From Faecalicatena sp. Marseille-Q4148 (GTDB lineage: Bacteria; Bacillota; Clostridia; Lachnospirales; Lachnospiraceae): a stretch of DNA of 64,000 nt. The translations under genes were made by a program, and so were the position numbers. The notes beneath the pieces were generated by a model. That model had not been told where the DNA came from. It did no database searches and saw nothing but the letters and a program-made list of their open reading frames with translations. The stretch is taken from the NCBI GenBank assembly GCA_018228665.1, contig CP073692.1, positions 2,182,046 to 2,246,045 on the forward strand. Direction: 5' to 3'. Below, in pieces: positions 18,537 to 27,909 of this stretch (position 1 is the stretch's first letter; every line of letters starts with the position of its first letter).

Positions 18537-20612
18537 CTATAAATCTTCTCCAATAGCAAACGTTTCTTCTATCTGCTGCTTCGTCTTCAGTACAGCAGCC
18601 GAATATCTTCCCATAATCAGTACAACTTCTCCGTCTTCCACAAGATATTCCTCATACTCTGTAGTATAGCCTCTGTCATAAGTATACATCAAGCGGTACA
18701 TTTTCCCTTTTTCCGGAACTTCTGCTCTCCAGACAGGAATTGTCACTTCTTGAAGTTTTTTGCTGTTATTGACAACTATTATAATCTGTTCGTTCTCTAA
18801 AAATCTAGAAAATGACAAAATATGTTCATTCCATGTCAATATTTGCAGAGAGCCGCTGGTAAGGGCCGGATAATTCTTGTGGATTCTGATCATTTCCCTG
18901 TGGAAGTCCAGCATGAGCTTATCTTCCCGTCCCCACGGATATGTTCTTCGATTATCCGGATCTGTAAAGCCGCAAAGCCCGGCTTCATCTCCATAATAAA
19001 GTGTCGGCGCTCCGATCCAGGTCATCTGCATAACAACTGCTTCCCGCATAACTGCCGGATTGATATTTTTATTTGCAGCCTCCGGTCCGAGATTCTGTAC
19101 ACGTCCTACCCAGTGATTCGTTCTTGTCAGAAATCTTGAATGATCGTGATTGGAAAGCTGATTCATCGCCACCATCAGGGACGGCATCATCATACTGCTC
19201 ATATGATGTTTCATCACATTGACAAAGTTATCTGAATTATTCAAAAGATCCTGACGGAATTCATCACTGTGTTTCTCCATTCCGGTAAGGAACCATGTTA
19301 CCGGTTCCATAAACGCATCATAGTTCATAACAGTGTCCCACTCATCTCCCTGAAGCCATTCCTGTGGATCTCCGTAATGTTCCGCCAGAATAATCGCTTC
19401 CGGATTCGCCTCTTTCACTGCTTTTCGGAACTTTTTCCAAAATTCATGGTTATAATCATTGGTTTTGCCGAGATCTGCCGCCACATCAAGGCGCCAGCCA
19501 TCCGCACAAAACGGTTCAGACACCCATTTTCTTCCGACATTGATAATATAATCTTCCAGTTCCTGCGACTGTTCATAGTTTAATTTCGGAAGTGTGTTGT
19601 GGCCCCACCAGCCTTCATAATTGTCATTGTCCGGCCAGTTTTCAGATTCTCTGCTGTAAAAATTAAAATAATTTCTGTATGGACTTTTGGAAGAAATGTA
19701 TGCACCTGGTTCATAACCTTCTACATTATGATAAATATATTCCCGATCCATCCATTTGTTAAAAGAGCCACAGTGATTAAAGACTCCATCCAGAATAATT
19801 TTCATTCCTCTTTTATGGACTTCCCGGATCAGCTCTGCAAGATATTCGTTGCTGGCTTCCAGATTTTCCTTATCCGTTGTCCTTAGACGATACTTCCCGG
19901 CAGAACAATTATTTCCTTCCCAACCCTGCAGCAGATTCCCGCCATCATTTTTAATAACGGCAATATGCGGATCTACATAGTCATAATCCTGTGTATCATA
20001 TTTATGGTTGGAAGGTGACACAAAAATCGGATTGAAATAAATAACGTCTACACCCAGTTCCTGAAGATAGTCCAGCTTCTTCATCACTCCCTGCAGATCG
20101 CCTCCGTAAAATTCTCTTACATCCATGCTGGCAGGATACTGATACCAGTCTGTTACCCGGATGCTCTTGTCTCCCAGATACATATATTCGCCGGTTTCTA
20201 CATCATTATCCGGATTCCCATTACAAAAACGATCTACATAGATCTGATACATGACAGCGCCCTTTGCCCATTCCGGTGTGGAAAATCCGGGCGCTATCAT
20301 AAAATAATAATCATCAATCACCTTTTCTGACGGACCGCATTGCTGATAGTAGATATGCTCACTGCCGCTTTTAATCTCGAAACAGTATCGGAATTGGTCT
20401 TTTCCAAGCTGATAATTGACGGTATAGTAATCAAAAAGCCCCCGGCTTACTTCCTTATGCATCAGATATCTGCTCTTTTCTGTCACAAGCCACACTTCAT
20501 CCGCATCATTCTTAGCAGTACGAAAGCGGATGGTTACTATCTCATCCGCCTGTGGCTCTGCCGGGTTTATATAATTGCCGGTTCCGTCGCTGTAAAGTGC
20601 CTCTTTATTCAT
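18537..20612 (-). CDS. Alpha-glycosidase, GH13 (neopullulanase/cyclomaltodextrinase-like)
   Basis: A 691-residue cytoplasmic amylase-family enzyme. It has an N-terminal domain of about 120 residues, as in neopullulanases and cyclomaltodextrinases, then a GH13 barrel. Family signatures are GVDVIYFNPIF, DGVFNHCG, DGWRLDVAAD with the nucleophile Asp, ILAEHYGD with the general acid Glu, and LSNHDHSRF. It lacks a signal peptide and probably trims imported maltooligosaccharides or glycogen-derived glucans. It begins 3 bp after the stop of ftsH with GAGGGA before the ATG, so it may be translationally coupled with ftsH, an odd pairing with no obvious functional link. Confidence 0.93.
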   Translation of the reverse strand: MNKEALYSDGTGNYINPAEPQADEIVTIRFRTAKNDADEVWLVTEKSRYLMHKEVSRGLFDYYTVNYQLGKDQFRYCFEIKSGSEHIYYQQCGPSEKVIDDYYFMIAPGFSTPEWAKGAVMYQIYVDRFCNGNPDNDVETGEYMYLGDKSIRVTDWYQYPASMDVREFYGGDLQGVMKKLDYLQELGVDVIYFNPIFVSPSNHKYDTQDYDYVDPHIAVIKNDGGNLLQGWEGNNCSAGKYRLRTTDKENLEASNEYLAELIREVHKRGMKIILDGVFNHCGSFNKWMDREYIYHNVEGYEPGAYISSKSPYRNYFNFYSRESENWPDNDNYEGWWGHNTLPKLNYEQSQELEDYIINVGRKWVSEPFCADGWRLDVAADLGKTNDYNHEFWKKFRKAVKEANPEAIILAEHYGDPQEWLQGDEWDTVMNYDAFMEPVTWFLTGMEKHSDEFRQDLLNNSDNFVNVMKHHMSSMMMPSLMVAMNQLSNHDHSRFLTRTNHWVGRVQNLGPEAANKNINPAVMREAVVMQMTWIGAPTLYYGDEAGLCGFTDPDNRRTYPWGREDKLMLDFHREMIRIHKNYPALTSGSLQILTWNEHILSFSRFLENEQIIIVVNNSKKLQEVTIPVWRAEVPEKGKMYRLMYTYDRGYTTEYEEYLVEDGEVVLIMGRYSAAVLKTKQQIEETFAIGEDL

Positions 20613-20615
20613 ACG

Positions 20616-22457
20616 CTATCCCTCTGCTCTGTCCGGAGTTTCAAATAATGCCTCAAATTCTTCTCTCGTAATCTTTTCTTTCTCCATCAAAAGCGCTGCA
20701 CAAGAGTGAAGTACCGGCATATACTCGTCCAGAAGCTGTTCTGCATGACGGTAGCATCCGTCAATGATATTTTTCACTTCCGCATCGATTTCCCCTGCGA
20801 TCCGCTCTCCATAACTGCGTGCCGCATGTGCCAGATCCCGACCGATAAATACCTCGTCACTGTCATCATCGTAGTTGATCGTTCCAAGTCGCTCGGACAT
20901 ACCGTATTTCGTTACCATTGCTCTCGCTGTCGCTGTTGCCTGTTTAATGTCCTGTGAAGCTCCCGTTGTAATATCGCCGAAAATCTTCTCCTCGGCAATA
21001 CGGCCGCCTAATGATACTGTAATATCCTGCAGCATTTTGCCTTTCGTCAGAAACATTTCATCCTGCTCCGGAAGCGGCATCGTATATCCCGCTGCCCCTG
21101 CTCCGGTCGGAATAATGGAAACACTGTAAACCGGTCCCACATCCGGAAGCACATGGAACAGAATCGCGTGGCCTGCCTCATGGTAAGCTGTAATTCTCTT
21201 TTCTTTGTCAGAAATCACACGGCTCTTCTTCTCTGCTCCGATTCCTACTTTCACGAAAGAATGGCGAATGTCTGCCTGTGTAATATACGGACGGCTGTCC
21301 TTCGCCGCATAGATTGCCGCTTCATTGAGAAGGTTCTCAAGATCTGCACCGGTAAATCCTGCTGTTGTCTGTGCGATCTGCTTCAGATCCACATCATCTC
21401 CAAGCGGTTTCCCCTTCGCATGCACTTTCAGAATCTCCTCACGTCCCAGTACATCCGGACGTCCTACAACAACTTTTCTGTCAAATCTTCCCGGACGAAG
21501 AATCGCCGGATCGAGGATATCGACACGGTTCGTTGCCGCCATTACGATAATGCCTTCATTGACTCCGAAACCGTCCATCTCAACAAGCATCTGGTTCAAT
21601 GTCTGTTCCCGTTCGTCATGGCCGCCGCCCATTCCGGTGCCGCGCCGTCTTGCAACTGCGTCAATCTCATCAATGAACACGATACATGGAGCATTTTTCT
21701 TCGCATCTTCAAACAAATCCCGGACACGGGAAGCTCCAACACCGACAAACATCTCTACAAAGTCAGATCCTGAAATACTAAAGAACGGAACACCCGCTTC
21801 TCCGGCAACTGCTTTCGCAAGCAATGTCTTACCGGTTCCCGGAGGTCCTACAAGAAGTACTCCTTTCGGAATTCTTGCTCCGAGCTGTGTGTACTTTGTT
21901 GGATCCTTCAGGAAATCAACAATCTCCTCCAGCTCTTCTTTCTCTTCTTTCAACCCTGCAACTTTATCAAAATTAACTTTCTTATCTTTATCTGTGCTCA
22001 TCTTGGCGCGGCTCTTCCCGAAATTCATTGCCTTCGCGTTCGCACCGCCTCCTGCCTGCCGATTCATCAGCAGAAATACAACAAGCACTGCTACGATGGA
22101 GATTCCCATCGGAAGAAGTACTGTCGTAATCCAGCTTTCTTCCGGAACACTCGTGACGATAAAATCAATCTTTTCTTCTTCCAGCTGCTCCTGCACTTCG
22201 TTGACATTAGACACGTTCAATGTCTTTGTCTCTCCGTCATCCAACGTAAAGACGATCTGTCCCGTTGGGATAGAACGGTCCTGATTAATTACTGCGCGCT
22301 GAATAGATCCACTTTCAAGCGCCTCCTGATATTCACGATAAGTAAATTCCCGATCCCGGTTCTGCGCCTGATTTGTAAACCAGAACACTGCAAACAGCGT
22401 CACCAGGAACAAAATAAAGGTCGCACCCCCAAATCCTCTGTTCTTATTACTGTCCAA
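20616..22457 (-). CDS. ftsH: ATP-dependent zinc metalloprotease FtsH
   Basis: A 613-residue membrane protease that degrades misfolded membrane proteins and regulators. Two membrane helices (about 9-28 and 112-132) flank an extracytoplasmic domain. The AAA module has Walker A GPPGTGKT, Walker [10 protein letters not shown] and the second region of homology [17 protein letters not shown]. The protease zinc site is HEAGH. Initiation is at TTG (22457) preceded by AAGGAG at a good distance, which is uncommon for ftsH. It lies 14 bp after hpt, in the conserved tilS-hpt-ftsH order. Confidence 0.98.
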   Translation of the reverse strand: MDSNKNRGFGGATFILFLVTLFAVFWFTNQAQNRDREFTYREYQEALESGSIQRAVINQDRSIPTGQIVFTLDDGETKTLNVSNVNEVQEQLEEEKIDFIVTSVPEESWITTVLLPMGISIVAVLVVFLLMNRQAGGGANAKAMNFGKSRAKMSTDKDKKVNFDKVAGLKEEKEELEEIVDFLKDPTKYTQLGARIPKGVLLVGPPGTGKTLLAKAVAGEAGVPFFSISGSDFVEMFVGVGASRVRDLFEDAKKNAPCIVFIDEIDAVARRRGTGMGGGHDEREQTLNQMLVEMDGFGVNEGIIVMAATNRVDILDPAILRPGRFDRKVVVGRPDVLGREEILKVHAKGKPLGDDVDLKQIAQTTAGFTGADLENLLNEAAIYAAKDSRPYITQADIRHSFVKVGIGAEKKSRVISDKEKRITAYHEAGHAILFHVLPDVGPVYSVSIIPTGAGAAGYTMPLPEQDEMFLTKGKMLQDITVSLGGRIAEEKIFGDITTGASQDIKQATATARAMVTKYGMSERLGTINYDDDSDEVFIGRDLAHAARSYGERIAGEIDAEVKNIIDGCYRHAEQLLDEYMPVLHSCAALLMEKEKITREEFEALFETPDRAEG

Positions 22458-22471
22458 TTTGCTGCTCCTTC

Positions 22472-22999
22472 CTATTCAATTCCTTCAACAATACCGATAT
22501 ACGGCAGATTTCTGTACTTCTGTGCATAATCCAGACCATATCCTACGATAAACTCATCCGGAATCACAAATCCTGTATAGTCTACCTTCACTTCTCTGAC
22601 ACGGCGATCCGGTTTGTCAAGCAATGTGCAGAGTTTCATGCTCTTTGGTCCTCTCTTAGCAAGGATCTCAAGCAGATAAGATAATGTTCTTCCGGAGTCA
22701 ATAATGTCTTCCACAACAAGAACATCCTTTCCCTCCAGACTTTCGTCAAGATCTTTTGCAATCTTTACGACACCGCTTGATGTTGTTCCATCTCCGTAGC
22801 TTCCCACACTCATAAAATCCATTGAAACCGGAACAGTGATTCTCTTAGCAAGTTCACACATAAAAAATACTCCGCCTTTTAAAACACAGATCAGATGTAC
22901 CTGCTTTCCTGCATAATCTTCACTAATCTGTTTGCCCAGCTCTCTGATTCTCGCATCAAGTGCAGCTTCTGAAATAAGTTCTCTAATTGTTTCTGACAT
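22472..22999 (-). CDS. hpt: Hypoxanthine phosphoribosyltransferase
   Basis: A 175-residue purine-salvage enzyme that converts hypoxanthine or guanine plus PRPP to IMP or GMP. The PRPP-binding loop is [14 protein letters not shown], and [13 protein letters not shown] is the flexible active-site loop. The start at 22999 is chosen because GGAGGAG, 6 nt upstream, lies inside the alternative N-terminal extension, so the upstream ATG at 23014 would have no ribosome site. The gene overlaps the end of tilS by 17 bp, the usual arrangement in Firmicutes. Confidence 0.97.
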   Translation of the reverse strand: MSETIRELISEAALDARIRELGKQISEDYAGKQVHLICVLKGGVFFMCELAKRITVPVSMDFMSVGSYGDGTTSSGVVKIAKDLDESLEGKDVLVVEDIIDSGRTLSYLLEILAKRGPKSMKLCTLLDKPDRRVREVKVDYTGFVIPDEFIVGYGLDYAQKYRNLPYIGIVEGIE

Positions 23000-24410
23000 C
23001 TTTTTCTCCTCCATGTATCGTGATTTCTAAAATTCTTTCTGTTTCTTCTAAGACATATGCCGCGCATCCCCTGCGATGCCCTGCTATCCACAGCACATGA
23101 CTTCCCTGTGCAACAAGCCAGATCCGGTCTCTCTCTTCTTTTGGAATCTTTTCATTAATAAAATAAGATTTCAATTTCTGCTTTTTCCCGGACTTATCAA
23201 TCATAATATAATCTCCGGGACGCCGTTTTCTGACTATTACAGTATCTTTTATTATATCATAATCAAACCATTTCGTATATATATTATCTGGCACATTTAT
23301 AGCATCTGAGGAAGATTTTTCTATTAATTTTGCAGTAATAACGCTATTTTCTACTCTTAGCTGCATTCCCGGAACAATCGGATACGAAGCCTCTTTGCTG
23401 TCTGTTTCTCCTTTTCGTTCCCGCTGATTCTTTTCTTCCATTTTCTTAATGCAAATGCACGCTTCTTCATGCACGGCTGTCAGCCGATACGGCAAAGACA
23501 GTTTACTTCCCTTTTGCTGATCCCACATAGAACTCAACAGCTCTACATGCTTTTGACCGATATTTTTCTCACTCCCCGCCGCTTCCGCAATGACACGGTG
23601 GCAGAGCATATGAAAAATGACTTCCGCGAGCGCTGACTTTGCCGCTATGCGGATCATTACTTCCTCTCCCTCTATTTTCACATAGTCATCAAAGGCTTTC
23701 TCCACCTGAGTATTCATATAATCACTGATTTGCCGAAGCTGTTCCATTGTCTGATTTATATGCGCTACTGCTGCCGGATTTATTTCCTCTTCCAAATACG
23801 GTATCACACAATTGCGAAGTTTATTTCTTGTGTAAATATTTTCAAAATTAGTTGCATCTGTACAGTAGGATATCTGTCTCTCTTCCAGGTACATTTCAAT
23901 TTCTTTTCTTCCGACACACAAAAGCGGCCGGATCATGCTGTCGGACACCGGACGCATTCCGCCAAGTCCCTGCAGCCGGCTCCCTCTGATAAGATTCATG
24001 AGAAATGTTTCTGCATTGTCATCACTGTGGTGAGCCAGCGCAATTTTCGTTCCGCCATATAGATCCCGTTCTTTTTGAAACGCTTCCCGGCGTACTTCTC
24101 TCCCAGCCTCTTCTGTAGATTGTTTCCGTTTTTTCGCTTCTAATTCCACATCATAGTAATAAATTGTACAGGGGATTTTGTATTGTTCTGTCAGTTTCTT
24201 CACAAAAGCTGCGTCCGCATCTGCCGCTTCCCCACGCAGCCCATGATGCACATGCACTGTGCGGATTTGAAACCCAATCTCTTTTTGCAGATCCATTAAT
24301 ACGAAAAGAAGGCATACCGAGTCTGCTCCCCCTGATATGCCTGCAATTACAATATCTGATTGTTCCAGCATATGATATTTCTTCACATATGCTCTGATTT
24401 TTTCTATCAT
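22983..24410 (-). CDS. tilS: tRNA(Ile)-lysidine synthase TilS
   Basis: A 475-residue enzyme that modifies C34 of the AUA-reading tRNA(Ile) to lysidine. The N-type ATP pyrophosphatase P loop is visible as GISGGADSVCLL. The catalytic region continues with VHVHHGLRG and ALAHHSDDNAETFLMNL, and the C-terminal TilS domain ends with RRPGDYIMI and KLKSYFINEKIPKEERDRI. The length is normal for the family. A weak AGGA precedes the ATG. It stands between spoIIE and hpt as in many Firmicutes. Confidence 0.97.
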   Translation of the reverse strand: MIEKIRAYVKKYHMLEQSDIVIAGISGGADSVCLLFVLMDLQKEIGFQIRTVHVHHGLRGEAADADAAFVKKLTEQYKIPCTIYYYDVELEAKKRKQSTEEAGREVRREAFQKERDLYGGTKIALAHHSDDNAETFLMNLIRGSRLQGLGGMRPVSDSMIRPLLCVGRKEIEMYLEERQISYCTDATNFENIYTRNKLRNCVIPYLEEEINPAAVAHINQTMEQLRQISDYMNTQVEKAFDDYVKIEGEEVMIRIAAKSALAEVIFHMLCHRVIAEAAGSEKNIGQKHVELLSSMWDQQKGSKLSLPYRLTAVHEEACICIKKMEEKNQRERKGETDSKEASYPIVPGMQLRVENSVITAKLIEKSSSDAINVPDNIYTKWFDYDIIKDTVIVRKRRPGDYIMIDKSGKKQKLKSYFINEKIPKEERDRIWLVAQGSHVLWIAGHRRGCAAYVLEETERILEITIHGGEKDVRNN

Positions 24411-24566
24411 AACTTTGGTCCTGTCATCTATGCAGTAATTCCTGCTCTATTATCATTATTAGATTCCAGTACAAATATAATGAATTTTCCGCTCAAAGTC
24501 AAGCTTCCCGCTTTCTGGCACATTTTCTTACACATTCTCCTATTCCGAATTCTCACATTTCAAATT

Positions 24567-25973
24567 CTAAGCATTCCAGATTCCGATTACGAGTACCGTC
24601 ATGTCGTCAAGCGGTTTCTCTCCGGTAAAATTCAACACCTGTTCAAGAATATGTTCTGCCATCTCCGTTGGGTTCTGAATCTCTGTTCCTTTGATAATCG
24701 TTTCCAGCACAAGTTCCTGCTCACCTACCGGAAGCGCATCCATAACTCCGTCTGTTACCATTACTACTACATCCCCGCTCTCAAGCTGCCTTGTTACCGT
24801 ATCAAATTCCAGATTCTGCACAACACCAAGCGGAAGACTTGTTGAGGTAATCCGTTCCACTTCTCTTCCGCATTTTACAAATGTCGTAGAAGCTCCGACT
24901 TTTACAAATTCACACACACCGGAATACATATCAAAGATGCTCATATCAATTGTAGAAAAACAGATTTCCTCCCGCCCCGCTACAAACGCTGTATTCATGA
25001 GCTGAAGCGCCATTTTATGCGGATATCCGGCTTCCAGAAGTTCCTCCAGAAGTTCTACCACACGGGCGCTCTCCCGAAATGCCTTCTCTCCCGATCCCAT
25101 TCCGTCTGAGATTGCCGCTCCTTCCTTTCCTCCCGGCAGTTCCATCATAAGAAAATTATCTCCGGAAATCTTATCGCATCCCTTTCCGATCTTGGCAACA
25201 CCCCGCAGCGAATAAAAAGAAGCGCTTTCCATACATACAACCGTGCAATATTCTTCCGGCAGGATCGGACGTTCATCTGCCTGAAGAATCAGATGTTTTC
25301 CTGTACAGGAAGACACAATCCTTGCTACCTCTTTTGTTGTAATACACTGATGCTTCATCGCCTTGATCGTAACATGGATTTCGTATCGCCCGTTTTCCGT
25401 TACAAAAAACAGGCTTTGAAGAAGACGTATACCGCTTTTCCGGAAACGATTCCGCAGTTTTTTCTCAAGATGCTCATCCCGAAAGATACTGGCTCCAATC
25501 TCCTTCGCCGCCTGTCTTACCACTTCTGTAAACAAATTCATTTGCTTTGCACAGCCCTGCCGGTTCTGCACAATCCGATTATTCCAAAGTAGCTCCTGTT
25601 TTGCACTTCCAAAGGCTTCCAGCAATTCTTCCAGCAGCTGCTCTGAAGCACAGCACCGCTTCTCAAGTTTCCGCTTCATTTCAATATTCAAATCTGCACC
25701 GTAATTCTCAATTGTCAGAAGAAGATCGTAAATAAACTGCCGCATCTCTGTCTGCCGTTCTTTCATACAAATCTCGTACTCTGCACAGGATGCGCACACC
25801 TTTCTATGTACCTGGTCGAGCATCTGTTCCACTTCTTCCGGTGCAAATGTTTCTTTCGTCCCTTCCAGACTCAGAAATATGCCGGACAGCTTCTGAAGTG
25901 ATGCGGCAAATTTCTCAATCTGCTCTACATATGGGTTTTCCATCACCGTCATCTGCTCTTTCGTGTCTCTCAT
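24567..25973 (-). CDS. SpoIIE-type PP2C phosphatase without membrane domain
   Basis: A 468-residue protein in the conserved spoIIE position. The C-terminal half is a PP2C phosphatase of the SpoIIE class: GDNFLMMEL, AISDGMGSGEKA with metal-ligand Asp, STIDMSIFDMYSG, FVKVGAS and VMVTDGVMDALP. In SpoIIE this domain dephosphorylates the anti-sigma factor antagonist and switches on sigma F in the forespore. B. subtilis SpoIIE is about 830 residues with about ten membrane helices at the N-terminus. Here no hydrophobic segment is visible and the first 200 residues are charged and helical, so the protein appears soluble. GGAGGA precedes the ATG. Role in sporulation is inferred from family and gene order. 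Confidence 0.88.
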   Translation of the reverse strand: MRDTKEQMTVMENPYVEQIEKFAASLQKLSGIFLSLEGTKETFAPEEVEQMLDQVHRKVCASCAEYEICMKERQTEMRQFIYDLLLTIENYGADLNIEMKRKLEKRCCASEQLLEELLEAFGSAKQELLWNNRIVQNRQGCAKQMNLFTEVVRQAAKEIGASIFRDEHLEKKLRNRFRKSGIRLLQSLFFVTENGRYEIHVTIKAMKHQCITTKEVARIVSSCTGKHLILQADERPILPEEYCTVVCMESASFYSLRGVAKIGKGCDKISGDNFLMMELPGGKEGAAISDGMGSGEKAFRESARVVELLEELLEAGYPHKMALQLMNTAFVAGREEICFSTIDMSIFDMYSGVCEFVKVGASTTFVKCGREVERITSTSLPLGVVQNLEFDTVTRQLESGDVVVMVTDGVMDALPVGEQELVLETIIKGTEIQNPTEMAEHILEQVLNFTGEKPLDDMTVLVIGIWNA

Positions 25974-25999
25974 ATTCAGTCCTCCTCATAAACAAAAGA

Positions 26000-26029
26000 A
26001 ACTTCCGGAGACCTCTGTCTCCGGAAGTT
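26000..26029 (-). terminator. Terminator after divIC
   Basis: A perfect 13-bp stem (26000-26012 with 26017-26029, loop of 4) is followed on the minus strand by a T-rich tract. It ends the yab-divIC operon before spoIIE, which must therefore have read-through or its own promoter. Confidence 0.9.
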
Positions 26030-26061
26030 ATCTTTCGTAAAATTTATTAATCATATTTATT

Positions 26062-26388
26062 TTAGTTCTCTGGCTCTAATATAATCTCATCCGGATACAC
26101 AAGTCCCAATTTCTCACGGGCAACTTCTTCCGTATATGAATCGGATCCTACATATTCTTCCAGATCGTCAATCTCATCCGCACGTTCTTTCGCTTCATCA
26201 ATCTGACTCTGCAGCTCTTCCTGCTGCTCCTGATATGCGGCGTTCTTCGCTTTCAAGGACATATTTCCAACTACTACCACAACTACGAGAAAGAGCATGA
26301 CTCCACTAATCATCAATATACTCTGTTTATGATGCAAAATACGCTTTCTCTGCTTTCTCGCGCGGCTCTTCTGCTTAATGCCTGCCAT
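26062..26388 (-). CDS. divIC: Septum formation protein, DivIC/FtsB family
   Basis: A 108-residue bitopic division protein. A basic cytoplasmic tail (KQKSRARKQRKRILHHKQ) precedes one membrane helix (SILMISGVMLFLVVVVVVG) and a coiled coil rich in Glu and Gln (YQEQQEELQSQIDEAKERADEI). It ends with the family motif YTEEVAREKLGLVYPDE. It joins the FtsL/FtsB-like complex at the division septum. I chose the ATG at 26388 because GGGAGA stands 5 nt before it and the protein then has the usual length; a longer frame would overlap yabQ. The gene order with yabP and yabQ supports the name. Confidence 0.9.
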   Translation of the reverse strand: MAGIKQKSRARKQRKRILHHKQSILMISGVMLFLVVVVVVGNMSLKAKNAAYQEQQEELQSQIDEAKERADEIDDLEEYVGSDSYTEEVAREKLGLVYPDEIILEPEN

Positions 26389-26437
26389 TGCATTCTCCCT
26401 TACTTTCTCTATCAGGTTATCCGTTATCATGTTTATA

Positions 26438-26794
26438 TTAACGTCTTTTCCGGGAATGTTCAAGTGGTTTTCCCCTTTTTCCGGAAAAACAACCCTTCAG
26501 AATCCGACATATTTTCCCGATCCATGTCAGTATTCCATACCCGGCTGCTCCTCCAAGACATACGCCAAGCACAAAATACCACCGAATACTGCCGTCACAG
26601 GTAAGATACATTTCCCGAAATAAAAATAATGCTGTCCAAAACCAATATATAAGATCTTCTGCCGCAACAACTGCCATTTTGTGCTTCACAATTCTTCGGA
26701 AAATGCGAAGAGATGTATAAACGCCCCAAATAAAAAAACCGGTAAGAAGCGCATCTGCAAAAATCGCTGCCTCTCGTTCAATTCCTAAGATCAT
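26438..26794 (-). CDS. yabQ: Spore cortex biosynthesis protein YabQ
   Basis: A 118-residue membrane protein with about three to four hydrophobic segments. The sequence FFIWGVYTSLRIFRRIVKHK and DLIYWFWTALFLFREMY is characteristic of YabQ, which in B. subtilis is needed to make the spore cortex. It starts 3 bp after the yabP stop codon, with no separate ribosome site, so translation is probably coupled. The 3' end lies beside divIC as in other spore formers. Confidence 0.9.
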   Translation of the reverse strand: MILGIEREAAIFADALLTGFFIWGVYTSLRIFRRIVKHKMAVVAAEDLIYWFWTALFLFREMYLTCDGSIRWYFVLGVCLGGAAGYGILTWIGKICRILKGCFSGKRGKPLEHSRKRR

Positions 26795-26797
26795 AGG

Positions 26798-27082
26798 CTA
26801 TCGGAACAGCTTGGCAAACAAATTCTCACCCTGCTTGCCCACTGCATGAATTTCTGAATACGCGATACTGTCAATCGTCCCGGACAGATCAACTTCTCCT
26901 TTTTCCAGGCTCAGGCGGTTCACATGCAGATCACTTCCTTTTACCATCAGCATCCCCTGCTCTGTTTCAAGAAGGATCTCATTCAAGTCAAAGGAAAGCA
27001 CATCCAACACCCCTGTTACTGTACTTGTTTTTCTATTATTGACAACTAGTTTGTGTGCTTTCTGAATCTGTCTTTCTTCCAT
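26798..27082 (-). CDS. yabP: Sporulation protein YabP
   Basis: A 94-residue soluble protein of the YabP/YqfC family, made mostly of short beta strands. Family features are the N-terminal HKLVVNNRKTSTVTGVLDV, the central ILLETEQGMLMVKGSDLHV and the LSLEKGEVDLSGTIDSI turn. YabP is made in the mother cell during sporulation in B. subtilis and its molecular role is not settled. GGAGGG precedes the ATG. It is followed immediately by yabQ. Confidence 0.92.
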   Translation of the reverse strand: MEERQIQKAHKLVVNNRKTSTVTGVLDVLSFDLNEILLETEQGMLMVKGSDLHVNRLSLEKGEVDLSGTIDSIAYSEIHAVGKQGENLFAKLFR

Positions 27083-27162
27083 AAATTATACACTCCCTCC
27101 ACACAACATGTTCTTCTTTCCTAATTGTATGAAAGGTCGTCCGCATTTATGCCAGAAACTCT

Positions 27163-27402
27163 CTACAGATAGCGGAAGAGGTCTTTCGCCTCATCTTTCT
27201 TCGTTGTTTCCTGAATCTGCAGCACCTCTGCCTTTACCGTCTTTGTTCCAAACTGGATCTCAATCACATCGCCCGGTTTCACTTTTACAGAAGCCTTCGC
27301 TACCGTTCCATTCACAAGCACTCTTCCGGCATCACACGCTTCATTTGCCACTGTCCGGCGCTTGATCAGTCTGGATACTTTTAAAAATTTGTCTAATCTC
27401 AT
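27163..27402 (-). CDS. S4-domain RNA-binding protein, YabO/HslR type
   Basis: A 79-residue protein that is almost entirely one S4 RNA-binding domain: MRLDKFLKVSRLIKRRTVAN, CDAGRVLVNG and VKPGDVIEIQFG. Proteins of this group (HslR, and RqcP/YabO in B. subtilis) bind 50S subunits carrying stalled peptidyl-tRNA and support Ala-tailing quality control. That function is taken from the family. GGAGAA precedes the ATG. It lies between hup and yabP, its normal place. Confidence 0.92.
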   Translation of the reverse strand: MRLDKFLKVSRLIKRRTVANEACDAGRVLVNGTVAKASVKVKPGDVIEIQFGTKTVKAEVLQIQETTKKDEAKDLFRYL

Positions 27403-27420
27403 CTTTCTTTCTCCTAAAAA

Positions 27421-27450
27421 ATGGCATTATAAGCTGCCTTATAATGCCAT
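27421..27450 (-). terminator. Terminator after hup
   Basis: A perfect 12-bp stem (27421-27432 with 27439-27450, loop of 6) is followed on the minus strand by TTTTTT. It should end most hup transcripts before the S4-domain gene, separating the abundant HU message from the sporulation genes. Confidence 0.9.
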
Positions 27451-27474
27451 TTGTATTCAATCTATTCTCGAATC

Positions 27475-27747
27475 TTACTGGATTGCATCCTTGAATGCTT
27501 TACCTGGTTTAAACTTCGGTGACTTAGAAGCCGGAATTACCATTGTGCTTCCTGTCTGCGGATTTCTTCCTTCTCTTGCAGCTCTCTCGCTGACTTCAAA
27601 TGTACCAAAACCTACAAGCTGTACTTTTTCACCTTTTTTTAATTCTTCTGCGATTACATCTACAAATGCTTTTAAAGCTTTTTCAGAATCTTTTTTTGAT
27701 AATTCTGCATTCTCAGCGATTGCTGCAATAAGTTCTGTTTTATTCAT
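27475..27747 (-). CDS. hup: DNA-binding protein HU
   Basis: A 90-residue nucleoid protein, the usual HU length. Signature regions are [40 protein letters not shown] and NPQTG at the start of the DNA-binding arm, ending [15 protein letters not shown] bends and compacts DNA as a dimer. GAGGAGG precedes the ATG. A strong promoter lies upstream and a terminator directly downstream, which fits a highly expressed single-gene unit. Confidence 0.98.
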   Translation of the reverse strand: MNKTELIAAIAENAELSKKDSEKALKAFVDVIAEELKKGEKVQLVGFGTFEVSERAAREGRNPQTGSTMVIPASKSPKFKPGKAFKDAIQ

Positions 27748-27834
27748 GAAAATTCTTCCTCCTCTTGTTATAGAACTCTGGATATGATAAACAGCCCCGA
27801 TTGGCTGAAGTACCAGCGTGTTAATATCTCTCTC

Positions 27835-27864
27835 AGTATAACCACGCGTTTTTCACTTTGTCAA
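27835..27864 (-). promoter_or_regulatory. Promoter of hup
   Basis: On the minus strand TTGACA (27859-27864) and TATACT (27835-27840) are 18 bp apart, about 90 bp before the hup start codon. The stretch between promoter and gene can form a small hairpin (CAGCC with GGCTG). Confidence 0.7.
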
Positions 27865-27909
27865 GAAAATTCGCCTGTATCTGCACATTTTCCGGCTTTT
27901 TTCGATGAT

